Positions 8,730 through 16,297 of a DNA stretch of 25,953 bases are shown in pieces; position 1 is the stretch's first letter, and each line of letters begins with the position of its first letter. Below the pieces are notes generated by a model, which was given only the letters and a program-made list of their open reading frames with translations, was not told the origin of the DNA and did not search any database. The translations under genes and the position numbers were made by a program. The stretch comes from Deltaproteobacteria bacterium (GTDB lineage Bacteria; Bdellovibrionota_C; UBA2361; J135): the NCBI GenBank assembly GCA_020635175.1, contig JACKAH010000023.1, positions 1 to 25,953 of the forward strand, in the 5' to 3' direction.

Positions 8730-9227
8730 TCAACGTGGATTAAGCTTGCGCCATTGCCAAGGTTTCATAAGTGACTTTGACCAAACTCCACGTCTGTTAG
8801 TTCGAGCTTCTTTCTCAAATTCCTCTAAGGCACGATAGTCTTTTGCATGTTGACGATACCAATAGCACAATCCTTCCTGTACTAGGTTCTGATTTAGATT
8901 TTCACCTGTTGGCAAAATAACTTCTGCTACCAAGCGGTCATACTTATCTCTATCACGTTGGATTAACTGAACACGTTTTTGGAATACACGATCGAATGTA
9001 TAAGCTTTAGCTTTCTGACCATATGGCTGCTTCAATTCAGGGCAATCAATACCAAATAGTCTAATTCTTTCAGACCTAGCATTAAGAAGCACTGTAAATG
9101 TATCCCCGTCAGCCACTTTAGTGACCAGCGCATGTGGATAATCATTGCGCTTAACGGCAGTCGAGTTACACGAAGTTAAAAAGACAAAAACGACCGATAA
9201 GAATATTTTAGTGTTGAATCTTTTCAC
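8730..9227 (-). CDS. Thermonuclease-like (SNase domain) lipoprotein
   Basis: The 165-residue protein begins with a lipoprotein signal peptide ending in a lipobox LTSC (Cys20). A staphylococcal-nuclease domain follows. Visible residues are VADGDT (38-43, calcium-binding Asp40/Asp42), RLFGIDCPE with Arg56, Asp61 and Glu64, and YDRLVAEV with Arg98, equivalent to the catalytic Arg35, Asp40, Glu43 and Arg87 of the staphylococcal enzyme. It probably hydrolyses DNA/RNA at the cell envelope. The start is GTG at 9227, with GGAG about 12 bases upstream, 20 bases inside upp. Being last in an operon with uracil and uridine salvage genes, it could feed nucleotide scavenging; that link is inference. Confidence 0.9.
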   Translation of the reverse strand: MKRFNTKIFLSVVFVFLTSCNSTAVKRNDYPHALVTKVADGDTFTVLLNARSERIRLFGIDCPELKQPYGQKAKAYTFDRVFQKRVQLIQRDRDKYDRLVAEVILPTGENLNQNLVQEGLCYWYRQHAKDYRALEEFEKEARTNRRGVWSKSLMKPWQWRKLNPR

Positions 9228-9858
9228 CGAATGCTAAATCTCCAGCATCACCTAACCCAGGCACAATATAGAAATCCTTATTAAGCTCAGGATCAATTGC
9301 GCCAGTCCAGAGGTTTACCTCTGGTGCATGGTTCTGTACGTAATCTACACCCGTTTGGCTAGCAACGATAACCGCCATGTGTGTTTCCTTAGGCTTCCCT
9401 GATGCGACTAACTTTTGGTAAACAGAAACCATACTTCGACCAGTTGCGAGCATCGGATCTGCAATAATTAAAATTCTATCATCTAGCCGAGGATGTGCCT
9501 GATAACCAAGCTCAATCTCGAAAGAGCCGTCAGGCTTATGTTTTCTATAAGCAGAGACAAAACAGCTATCTGCATCATCGAAAAAATTCATAATCCCCTG
9601 CTGAAACGGCAGACCTGCTCGTAAAATCGAAGCAACAACAGGCTGTTCAACCAAGTTAGGGCAGGTAATTACGCCTAATGGTGTCTGCACCTGCTTAGGT
9701 TTGTATTTTAGTTTTTGACTAATTTCATAGGCAAAAAGAGCTCCAAGCCTCTCGATATTTTTTCTAAATAACAATCGAGAGCTCTGTACCTCCACATCTC
9801 GAAGCTGATTTAAATACTCCGTAATTAATGAGGGTTTTGCTCCTAAGTTAATCAACAT
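9208..9858 (-). CDS. upp: Uracil phosphoribosyltransferase
   Basis: The 216-residue enzyme converts uracil and PRPP to UMP. It shows ILRAGLPF (78-85), the PRPP loop DPMLATGRS (134-142) and the uracil-binding PGLGDAGD (200-207), all diagnostic of UPRTase. The length fits the family (about 208-220). The ATG overlaps the end of udk by 7 bases (ATGTTGA). It is followed by the nuclease lipoprotein with a 20-base overlap, so all are probably one transcript. With udk it forms a pyrimidine salvage pair, both producing UMP. Confidence 0.95.
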   Translation of the reverse strand: MLINLGAKPSLITEYLNQLRDVEVQSSRLLFRKNIERLGALFAYEISQKLKYKPKQVQTPLGVITCPNLVEQPVVASILRAGLPFQQGIMNFFDDADSCFVSAYRKHKPDGSFEIELGYQAHPRLDDRILIIADPMLATGRSMVSVYQKLVASGKPKETHMAVIVASQTGVDYVQNHAPEVNLWTGAIDPELNKDFYIVPGLGDAGDLAFGEKIQH

Positions 9859-10475
9859 CGTTTTGGGCTCACATTCATATGACAGTATAATTCATTTAGA
9901 AAATCAGCATACCCTCCCTCACCTTCTACAACAACATCTGCTTTGTCCTTTGTAGGTGCACAAAACTGTTGGTGCATCGGAAAGACTGTTTCTTGCCATT
10001 GCTGATAAACAGATTCTTTGGTTCTGCCTCTTTCTACTATATCTCTCTCAAGTCGTCTCTGATAACAAAGCTCAATTGGTGTATCTACAAAGATCTTATA
10101 ATCCAAAGCATTTTCAACAATATCACTATGAAAAGTTAAAATGCCTTCTATCACAATAACAGAATTAGCTTTAATATGATTAGTTTGGCTTTCATCTCGG
10201 TTATGTTGTGAAAAATCATAAACCGGGGCATGGATATCAGTACCTCCTTTCAAGACATAAAGATCCTCTGCTAATCTGTCTAACTCCAAAGCTTCTGGGT
10301 GGTCGTAATTAATTCTATTTTTTTCCTCCATACTGAGGCCGTGTCTAGGCTTATAATAGAAATCAACACATAACAGGGACGCGTTATCACCAAGATCTTC
10401 AGTAATCTTTGACGCTAAATACGTCTTTCCGCTGCCTGATGCTCCAGCAATACCTAAAAGAAATGGCTTACTCAT
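9852..10475 (-). CDS. udk: Uridine kinase
   Basis: The 207-residue P-loop kinase phosphorylates uridine and cytidine to UMP and CMP. Walker A GASGSGKT is at 11-18, NYDHPEAL (about 55-62) is the nucleoside-binding segment, and RDIVERGRT the lid region. The length is that of bacterial Udk (about 210). Its ATG overlaps the lysA stop (ATGA) and its stop overlaps upp, so it is translationally coupled on both sides. Phosphoribulokinase is a distant relative but lacks this nucleoside-binding pattern. Confidence 0.93.
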   Translation of the reverse strand: MSKPFLLGIAGASGSGKTYLASKITEDLGDNASLLCVDFYYKPRHGLSMEEKNRINYDHPEALELDRLAEDLYVLKGGTDIHAPVYDFSQHNRDESQTNHIKANSVIVIEGILTFHSDIVENALDYKIFVDTPIELCYQRRLERDIVERGRTKESVYQQWQETVFPMHQQFCAPTKDKADVVVEGEGGYADFLNELYCHMNVSPKRC

Positions 10476-11722
10476 ATCAGCTCGTTTCTCCAGAGATCTT
10501 CAATCGAATCCCGTTTTCGAATTAATGTTGAATTGCCTTGATGCACCAAGACTTCAGCAGGTAATCGACGTCCGTTATACTGTGAGGCCATTGCAAAACA
10601 ATACGCTCCTGCGTTTTTGATTGCCAAAAGATCGCCCTGTTTAATTTCAGGCAACTCTCTATTTCTGGCAAAGAAGCAGCCGCCCTCGCAAACTGGACCT
10701 ACAACGTCAACAAAATTTGTACCTTCCCTAGGCTTCTCAGACTCTGTTAGCACGAGATCAATTTCATGATATGCATTATAAAGTGGTGGCCTGATTAGGT
10801 CATTCATTCCAGAATCAACTATTACAATATCCCTGATTCCATTATTTTTCACATATAAAACTTCTGTTAATAAGATTCCTGCTTCACTCACCAAGAATTT
10901 CCCAGGTTCAACTATAAACTCATATTCATTTCCTGCAGCAATTGACTCAATCAACGAACCGAGTTTTGCTAAGTCAATCGGAGTATATGAACCTCCATAA
11001 TTCGCAGCAAATCCACCGCCTAGATCAATACAGCTTATCTCAGCACCAAGTTCTTTAAATTGTCCTGCTACCTTGAGCTGCTCTTTAAAAACGTTTCGAT
11101 AAACTTCGATATCAGCTCCTCCAGAACCAACATGGCAGCTTACTCCTTTTAACTTAAGCCATTGGGACTTCTTAACTATCTCCCAAAACTCAGACATGAA
11201 CTCTGGGGATATCCCAAACTTAGATGCTCTTGTACCTGTTACATCATGCTCGTGTACTTCATGAGTCATGTCAGGATTGAGACGAAAGCTTACAGGAGCT
11301 ACGATTCCTTCTCTCTTTGCAACACTATCAATTTTCTTAAGCTCAGGAATTGATTCAACGTTCAACATCTTAACACCTTGTTGAAGTGCTAAGGTTATCT
11401 CCTCATCTCTTTTGCCTACGCCGGAGAAAACGACCTTGCTCATATCAGCTTCAATCTTTACCAATCGCTGTAGCTCTCCACTGGAGACAATATCAAATCC
11501 AGAACCGATACGTTTGAGAACTTTTAAAACTGACATGTTTGAATTTGCTTTCATTGCATAACAAATTGTAGCAGAAACGTTGTGCAAAGCTCTAGCAAGC
11601 GCAGCATATTGCTGCTCTAGAATTGATTGGGAGTAAACAAACAGAGGTGTCCCAAAGGTTTCCCTTAGCTCATGAGGACAAACTTCATCAAAACTTCTCA
11701 AAATTCTTTCTTCACTATTCAA
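10472..11722 (-). CDS. lysA: Diaminopimelate decarboxylase, probable TTG start
   Basis: This PLP enzyme of the alanine-racemase fold decarboxylates meso-diaminopimelate to L-lysine. With the TTG start proposed here it has 416 residues, the usual LysA length. The PLP lysine is Lys58 in YAMKANSN. HVGSGG, the glycine-rich IDLGGGFA, EPGKFLV and CEGGCFFA (the Cys of the partner active site) follow in order. A longer reading from ATG 11806 would overlap mntR by 74 bases and add 28 residues with no family match. The TTG at 11722-11720 has AGGAG (plus-strand 11730-11734) 7 bases upstream, overlapping the mntR stop. Coupling to mntR and to udk (ATGA) makes it part of one operon. Other group-IV decarboxylases are less likely given the DAP-type motifs. 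Confidence 0.92.
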   Translation of the reverse strand: MNSEERILRSFDEVCPHELRETFGTPLFVYSQSILEQQYAALARALHNVSATICYAMKANSNMSVLKVLKRIGSGFDIVSSGELQRLVKIEADMSKVVFSGVGKRDEEITLALQQGVKMLNVESIPELKKIDSVAKREGIVAPVSFRLNPDMTHEVHEHDVTGTRASKFGISPEFMSEFWEIVKKSQWLKLKGVSCHVGSGGADIEVYRNVFKEQLKVAGQFKELGAEISCIDLGGGFAANYGGSYTPIDLAKLGSLIESIAAGNEYEFIVEPGKFLVSEAGILLTEVLYVKNNGIRDIVIVDSGMNDLIRPPLYNAYHEIDLVLTESEKPREGTNFVDVVGPVCEGGCFFARNRELPEIKQGDLLAIKNAGAYCFAMASQYNGRRLPAEVLVHQGNSTLIRKRDSIEDLWRNELI

Positions 11723-11732
11723 AAAGTATCTC

Positions 11733-12176
11733 CTAACATCTTTCCATAAATCTTCTAATGTAACCCAAGGTCTCTTTGCTAATGTGGTGTTCAACACCTT
11801 CAACATCTACTTCGGCGACTTTTTTTGGAACGCCTAGCTTTAAGAAGAAGCTTAACAATAGTTCATGTCTCTCTTTTGAAAACTCAGCAACTTTCTTGCC
11901 CTTTGCAGTCAACTCAACTGGCTTATGAGGACTAGTAAAGAGATACCCTTCCTCCTGTAACCTTCTGATAGTCCTTAAGGCTGTCACATGTGAAACCCCT
12001 AAGTGATCAGCGATATGACCGACCCGAGCCTCGCCTCGTTCCTCTATAATATCTGCTATTAACTCTGAATAATCCTCTGCAGCCACCTCGTTATTACGCC
12101 TTCTTGTGGTCTTAAAAGCCTTTGATCGCAACGATAAATCGGTGGTTTTTGTCTTTTTCATAGTTAAGTTAGCCAT
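11733..12176 (-). CDS. mntR: Manganese-responsive DtxR-family repressor
   Basis: The 147-residue regulator has a basic N-terminal extension (1-30), a winged helix (about 35-92; helix RVGHIADHLGVSHVTALRTI) and the MntR dimerisation/metal domain without the extra SH3-like domain of DtxR. All six binuclear Mn ligands of MntR are in place: Asp35, Glu38 (EDYSE), His104 (RHE), Glu126, Glu129 and His130 (DVEGVEHH). It should bind DNA when Mn2+ is abundant and repress Mn uptake. It is divergent from the Tro-type transporter and the intergenic region carries two matching palindromes. It also heads the lysA-udk-upp-nuclease operon. Start ATG 12176 or 12161; neither has a strong ribosome site. Confidence 0.92.
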   Translation of the reverse strand: MANLTMKKTKTTDLSLRSKAFKTTRRRNNEVAAEDYSELIADIIEERGEARVGHIADHLGVSHVTALRTIRRLQEEGYLFTSPHKPVELTAKGKKVAEFSKERHELLLSFFLKLGVPKKVAEVDVEGVEHHISKETLGYIRRFMERC

Positions 12177-12246
12177 TTAAGCCCATAAAGTTTACCACAC
12201 ACTAAAAGCTTTTCATATATTCAAAGCTTGCCCCCTAATGCCATGC

Positions 12247-12275
12247 TTTACAGCATATGTAGTACATGCTACATT
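12247..12275 (+). promoter_or_regulatory. Candidate promoter of the metal-transport operon, overlapping operator 1
   Basis: TTTACA at 12247-12252, a 17-base spacer and TACATT at 12270-12275 fit a moderate sigma70 promoter directed at the beta-barrel gene. The -10 box lies in the right arm of the first palindrome, so a bound repressor would block it. Confidence 0.4.
12257..12274. promoter_or_regulatory. Operator candidate 1 (ATGTAG-N6-CTACAT)
   Basis: A perfect 6-bp inverted repeat with a 6-base centre sits between mntR and the divergent transporter operon. The same half-sites and spacing recur 32 bp away, about three helical turns. It is the natural target for the adjacent MntR. Confidence 0.62.
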
Positions 12276-12287
12276 TAAAGCTAAACA

Positions 12288-12307
12288 AATGTAGCATTTA
12301 CTACATT
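12288..12307. promoter_or_regulatory. Operator candidate 2 (AATGTAG-N6-CTACATT)
   Basis: A perfect 7-bp inverted repeat with a 6-base centre, the second copy of the motif. It ends 32 bases before the beta-barrel gene's ATG. Two in-phase copies suggest cooperative dimers. Confidence 0.65.
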
Positions 12308-12339
12308 ATGCATTTTCAAACTTGAATCAGCTCAAAGTA

Positions 12340-13143
12340 ATGAAACATAGAATACATTTAGCGGTTCTCTTACTGCTAGCTACAACCTCACTAGCCGACA
12401 CTGGCCCTCTAGGATTTGGAGATTCAGCTCTTGAAACATCAATGAAAACGGACAGACCTGATTTTACTGAAGGAACGCACACCATCCAAGCTGGGCATCT
12501 CCAAATTGAATCTGGTTACACATATACGAAACGTAAAGATGGACTATCGGAAGAAGATACAGGGACCTTCCCTGAACTGCTGCTTCGAATTGGAACAGCA
12601 AAGGATTTTGAGTTGAGGTTTACTTGGGTCGGTTATATCAACAACCAATCTAACACTGAGAAAGATTCTAGCGGTCTAAGCAACGTAAGCTTTGGGATGA
12701 AGCAGACCATAGTTGAGGGAACAGAGAGCCTATTTGATCTAGGATATATTCTTGAGCTCGGACTTCCTACTGGAGATAGTTCAGTAAGCTCAGATAAGTT
12801 GGAACCTGTTTTAAAATTTCTATGGTCCTCTGAATTAGCTAACGATTTCTCTTTGGGTGGAAATCTTAACATTGCTTCAGTTAGTGCTGAGAGCGATCGT
12901 GTCAACGAGTACTCTTACTCAGTTTCACTAGGGACTAGTTTAACAGATATATGCGGTACATACCTTGAAATTTTTGGAATAATTCCTGAAGACAACAAGA
13001 ATTTAGCAGATTCCCACTTTATTAATGGTGGCTTTACGTATCTACTGAATAGTAATTTTCAATTAGATGTTAGAGCTGGCTTCGGCCTTAATCGCGCTTC
13101 AGATGATCTTATTCTTGGAGCTGGATTTTCTTGGAGAGTTTAG
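12340..13143 (+). CDS. Outer-membrane beta-barrel protein (phenol-MetA-deg/transporter-like) of the metal operon
   Basis: The 267-residue product has a Sec signal peptide (cleavage near SLA, residue 19). TDRPDFTEG is the characteristic start of the family annotated as 'MetA-pathway of phenol degradation, putative outer membrane'. Alternating beta strands follow, ending in an aromatic-containing strand (GAGFSWRV). Such proteins are probably outer-membrane channels. It is the first gene of the Tro-type operon, 2 bases from troA, so a role in passing Mn or another divalent metal across the outer membrane is a reasonable inference. The start is ATG 12340 rather than the TTG at 12322, because the signal peptide begins there; no strong ribosome site is visible. 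Confidence 0.75.
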   Translation: MKHRIHLAVLLLLATTSLADTGPLGFGDSALETSMKTDRPDFTEGTHTIQAGHLQIESGYTYTKRKDGLSEEDTGTFPELLLRIGTAKDFELRFTWVGYINNQSNTEKDSSGLSNVSFGMKQTIVEGTESLFDLGYILELGLPTGDSSVSSDKLEPVLKFLWSSELANDFSLGGNLNIASVSAESDRVNEYSYSVSLGTSLTDICGTYLEIFGIIPEDNKNLADSHFINGGFTYLLNSNFQLDVRAGFGLNRASDDLILGAGFSWRV

Positions 13144-13145
13144 TC

Positions 13146-14090
13146 ATGAAATTGTTTCTTTTTCTCTTTGCTTTTCTTACATCAGTAGCATCAGCAAGTC
13201 CTTATAGAATCGTCACCACAACTGGAATGATCGCAGATATTACAAGGGAGATTGCTAAAGATAAAGCTAATGTCGTCTGTTTGATGCAGGCTGGGGTTGA
13301 TCCACACCTCTACAAACCAACACGCACCGATATTGCAACGCTGAGCCAAGCAGACATTGTTTTCTATAATGGTCTTCTGCTTGAAGGAAAGATGACCGAT
13401 GCGCTAATACGTGTGGCAATGGCAGGCAAAAAAGTTTTCGCCGTTACCGAGAGGATCGATAAAAGCTATCTGCTTGAACCAAAAGAATTTCAAGGACATT
13501 ACGATCCACATGTTTGGATGGACCCAAATGCTTGGTTAATAGCAGCAAAATTCATTCATCAACAACTTGTTGAATACGATCGTGATAATACAGAACAGTA
13601 TACCGAAAATTTGAAAATTTACTCAGAGCAATTATTAAAGCTCTCTCACTACGCAGAAAATGCACTTAACTCCGTGCCTGAGAAATCCAGAGTCCTGATT
13701 ACCGCGCACGATGCTTTTAATTACTTCGGTAGAAGATTTAACTTTGACGTAAGAGGAATTCAGGGAATAAGTACCGAATCAGAAGCCGGGGTTAAGGATA
13801 TAGAACAGCTAGTTAAACTTATAGTTGAAAGAAACATTAAGGCTGTTTTTATTGAATCCACGGTTTCTCAAAAAAATATCAATGCGTTGATTGAGGGCTC
13901 AAAAGCTGCTGGTCACTCAGTAAAAATTGGAGGACAATTATTCTCAGATGCTATGGGCATAGAAGGCACCTACGAAGGAACATACATCGGCATGATTGAT
14001 CATAATGTTACTACTATTGCTCGAGCTTTAGGTGCAGATTTAAATCCCAAGGGTATGCAAGGAAAACTTTCAGTAGAGATTCAGAAATGA
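13146..14090 (+). CDS. troA: Metal-binding periplasmic protein, TroA-like
   Basis: The 314-residue cluster A-I binding protein has a signal peptide cleaved near SVASA (about residue 17). Metal ligands can be read as His54 (DPHLYKP), His122 (DPHVWMDP), His188 (TAHDAF) and Asp268 (FSDAMG). This His-His-His-Asp set is that of treponemal TroA, not the His-His-Glu-Asp set of Mn-specific PsaA/MntC, so Zn and Mn may both bind. It lacks the long His-rich loop of ZnuA. Start ATG 13146 has GGAGAG 7 bases upstream and lies two bases after the preceding stop. It delivers metal to the TroBCD importer encoded next. Confidence 0.93.
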   Translation: MKLFLFLFAFLTSVASASPYRIVTTTGMIADITREIAKDKANVVCLMQAGVDPHLYKPTRTDIATLSQADIVFYNGLLLEGKMTDALIRVAMAGKKVFAVTERIDKSYLLEPKEFQGHYDPHVWMDPNAWLIAAKFIHQQLVEYDRDNTEQYTENLKIYSEQLLKLSHYAENALNSVPEKSRVLITAHDAFNYFGRRFNFDVRGIQGISTESEAGVKDIEQLVKLIVERNIKAVFIESTVSQKNINALIEGSKAAGHSVKIGGQLFSDAMGIEGTYEGTYIGMIDHNVTTIARALGADLNPKGMQGKLSVEIQK

Positions 14091-14914
14091 TTCATCCTCC
14101 AATACCTGCAAAACAAAGCGACTCATCTCTTTCAAAGTATCCAGAACACAGCGCCACAAATCCGCTATCAGTTCATGCCATGACCGTTGCGTACCATCAA
14201 AAGCCTGTACTCTGGGATATTGATTACGATGCCCCACTAGGATCTCTGATAGCAATCGTGGGTCCAAACGGTGCTGGGAAAACTACTTTCATGAAAGCTT
14301 GCTTAGAAATCATCCCCGTTGCCTCAGGCACCATAGAATTTTGGGGAGCACCATATGCTAAGGGTCGAGCCAGAATAGGATATGTACCTCAACGAGAAAG
14401 CGTAGATTGGGACTTTCCCATTTCAGCATTAGAAGTAGTAACCATGGGTCGCTACGGCAAACTTGGATGGTTTCGACGAGTTAAAAAGGAAGACAGAGAC
14501 CTTGCATTTAAATTTTTAGACGATGTTGGGCTTGCTGACTTTGCTTCTAGGCAGATAAATCAATTATCAGGGGGTCAACAACAACGCGTTTTTCTAGCTC
14601 GAGCTCTAGCACAAGAAGCTGAGTTATATTTTATGGACGAACCCTTTGCTGGAGTTGATGCTGCAACGGAAAGAGCAATTATAGAGATACTACAGAAACT
14701 TAAGAACCATGGGAAAACCGTTATCTGTGTTCACCATGACCTAACTACCGTTCCTGAATATTTTGATAACGTCATGTTATTAAATACCAGAGTAATTGCC
14801 GCAGGCTCGGTAAAAGAAGTTTTTACTCAAGAGAATTTAAAGAAAACCTACGGTGGTAAGCTAACATTGCTCGATGAAGTTTCAGAGGCAATTGCAAAAG
14901 CTAAAGGCTCCTAG
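14087..14914 (+). CDS. troB: Metal ABC transporter ATP-binding subunit
   Basis: The 275-residue ABC ATPase shows Walker A GPNGAGKT (59-66), Q-loop Gln102 (VPQRESVDWDFP, the typical cluster-9 metal type), signature LSGGQ (160-164), Walker B with DEP (184-186) and switch His217 (VHHDL). The ATG overlaps the troA stop (ATGA), giving translational coupling. It powers manganese/zinc/iron import through the two permeases that follow. The N-terminal 28 residues are an extension rich in Ser/Pro. Cluster-9 membership is sure; the metal is inferred from TroA and MntR. Confidence 0.94.
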   Translation: MIHPPIPAKQSDSSLSKYPEHSATNPLSVHAMTVAYHQKPVLWDIDYDAPLGSLIAIVGPNGAGKTTFMKACLEIIPVASGTIEFWGAPYAKGRARIGYVPQRESVDWDFPISALEVVTMGRYGKLGWFRRVKKEDRDLAFKFLDDVGLADFASRQINQLSGGQQQRVFLARALAQEAELYFMDEPFAGVDAATERAIIEILQKLKNHGKTVICVHHDLTTVPEYFDNVMLLNTRVIAAGSVKEVFTQENLKKTYGGKLTLLDEVSEAIAKAKGS

Positions 14915-16296
14915 TGAACGACGCGGCACAATCTCTCACCGACGTTTCATTTCAAATGCCTTCGCTGCATGAGGTCATAAAAGTATTAACACTACAGGCA
15001 GGATACAATAGTGCTTTAGTTATTGGGGGCACTACAATGCTAGGCCTAGCGGCAGGAATAGTTGGTACTTTCACACTACTACGAAAGCGAGCATTAATGA
15101 GTGACGCGCTTGCGCACTGCTCCCTTCCTGGACTTGTACTTGCTTTTATTTTTTCATTTTTCCTAAACTTAAACGAAAAAAATATCTATGTTCTGCTGTT
15201 AGGTGCTAGCTTATCAGGGATAATTGGTGTCTATCTAATCGATCAACTTGTTCGTCATACAAGAGTAAAGGAGGACGCTGCAATTGGTGTGGTTTTAAGC
15301 GTTTTCTTTGGCGCTGGTATCTCTCTCTTAAGCATAGTTCAATCACTCAACACAGGAAGAGCGGGAGGAATTAATCACTTCATCTATGGCCAAACCGCTG
15401 CGATGAATCAACACGATGCAGTGTTAACGCTTATAGTAACCCTACTAACTCTGGTAGCAGCTATATTGCTGCTAAAAGAGTTTCGTTTAGTTTGTTTTGA
15501 CAGTGAGTTTGCGACTGTTCAAGGTTGGAATGTACAAAGAATTGATCTGATTATGATGTTGTTAGTTATTGTAACGACCATGATTGGATTACAAGCTGTC
15601 GGGATTATCTTAATTATTGCTTTAATTGTTATTCCCCCTACTGCTGCTAGGTTTTGGTCAGAAAAGTTTGATAGAATTACAATAATCAGCGGGTCGTTTG
15701 GCGCCTTAAGTTGTTATTTTGGTGCAACACTCTCAACTTTGTTTCCGCGAATGCCTGCAGGTTCAGTAATAGTCCTCACTGCCGGTTTATTTTTTGTTAT
15801 AAGCTTTTTATTTGCCCCTGAGCGAGGAGTTTTTGCCACTAGCATGCGTTTTTTGCATTTAAGAACACGGATTTCAATTGATCATTTTCTAAGAAGTATT
15901 TTTGAGCAGATAGAGCTCAAGTTTGGGGCTAAAGAAGACTCGTATGAACTATCAAAAACTGAAGTAAACTCAGCAGCGCCAAAACAATTCTTTTTGAGAA
16001 AATTAGTTTTTATACTCTTAGCAAAGAATAAATTCTTAACTAAGAACAATAACGACTACATCCTAACCGTTAAGGGATTTAAACGTGCATATGAGCTAAC
16101 ACGTAACCATAGGCTATGGGAAGAGTACCTTACACAATATGGAGACATAGCCACTTCTCACGTTGATTACTCTGCAGATATGGTTGAGCACGTGCTTTCT
16201 CATGAAATCGTTAAGCAGATTGAAGATTCCCTCAGAGCAAAAGGAAAAATTCCACGCGCTTTACCGCAAAGTTTGCATCCTTTAAGAGAGACTTAG
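14914..16296 (+). CDS. troC: Metal ABC permease with degenerate DtxR-like C-terminal domain
   Basis: The 460-residue protein exceeds the usual 280-300 residues of a TroC/ZnuB permease. Residues about 30-305 form the multispanning permease (LMSDALAHCSLPG at 61-73; VGIILIIALIVIPP at 229-242). Residues about 355-430 resemble the DtxR/MntR metal domain: NHRLWEEYL with His399 and Glu403, then Asp418, Asp422, Glu425 and His426 (ADMVEH). Two canonical ligands are replaced by Asp, and the winged helix in front is reduced to a short LTVKGF wing-like segment. The start is GTG overlapping the troB stop (TAGTG). The layout parallels chlamydial YtgC-YtgR fusions. Whether the tail senses cytoplasmic metal, binds DNA or is structural is unknown. 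Confidence 0.9.
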   Translation: MNDAAQSLTDVSFQMPSLHEVIKVLTLQAGYNSALVIGGTTMLGLAAGIVGTFTLLRKRALMSDALAHCSLPGLVLAFIFSFFLNLNEKNIYVLLLGASLSGIIGVYLIDQLVRHTRVKEDAAIGVVLSVFFGAGISLLSIVQSLNTGRAGGINHFIYGQTAAMNQHDAVLTLIVTLLTLVAAILLLKEFRLVCFDSEFATVQGWNVQRIDLIMMLLVIVTTMIGLQAVGIILIIALIVIPPTAARFWSEKFDRITIISGSFGALSCYFGATLSTLFPRMPAGSVIVLTAGLFFVISFLFAPERGVFATSMRFLHLRTRISIDHFLRSIFEQIELKFGAKEDSYELSKTEVNSAAPKQFFLRKLVFILLAKNKFLTKNNNDYILTVKGFKRAYELTRNHRLWEEYLTQYGDIATSHVDYSADMVEHVLSHEIVKQIEDSLRAKGKIPRALPQSLHPLRET

Positions 16297-16297
16297 T

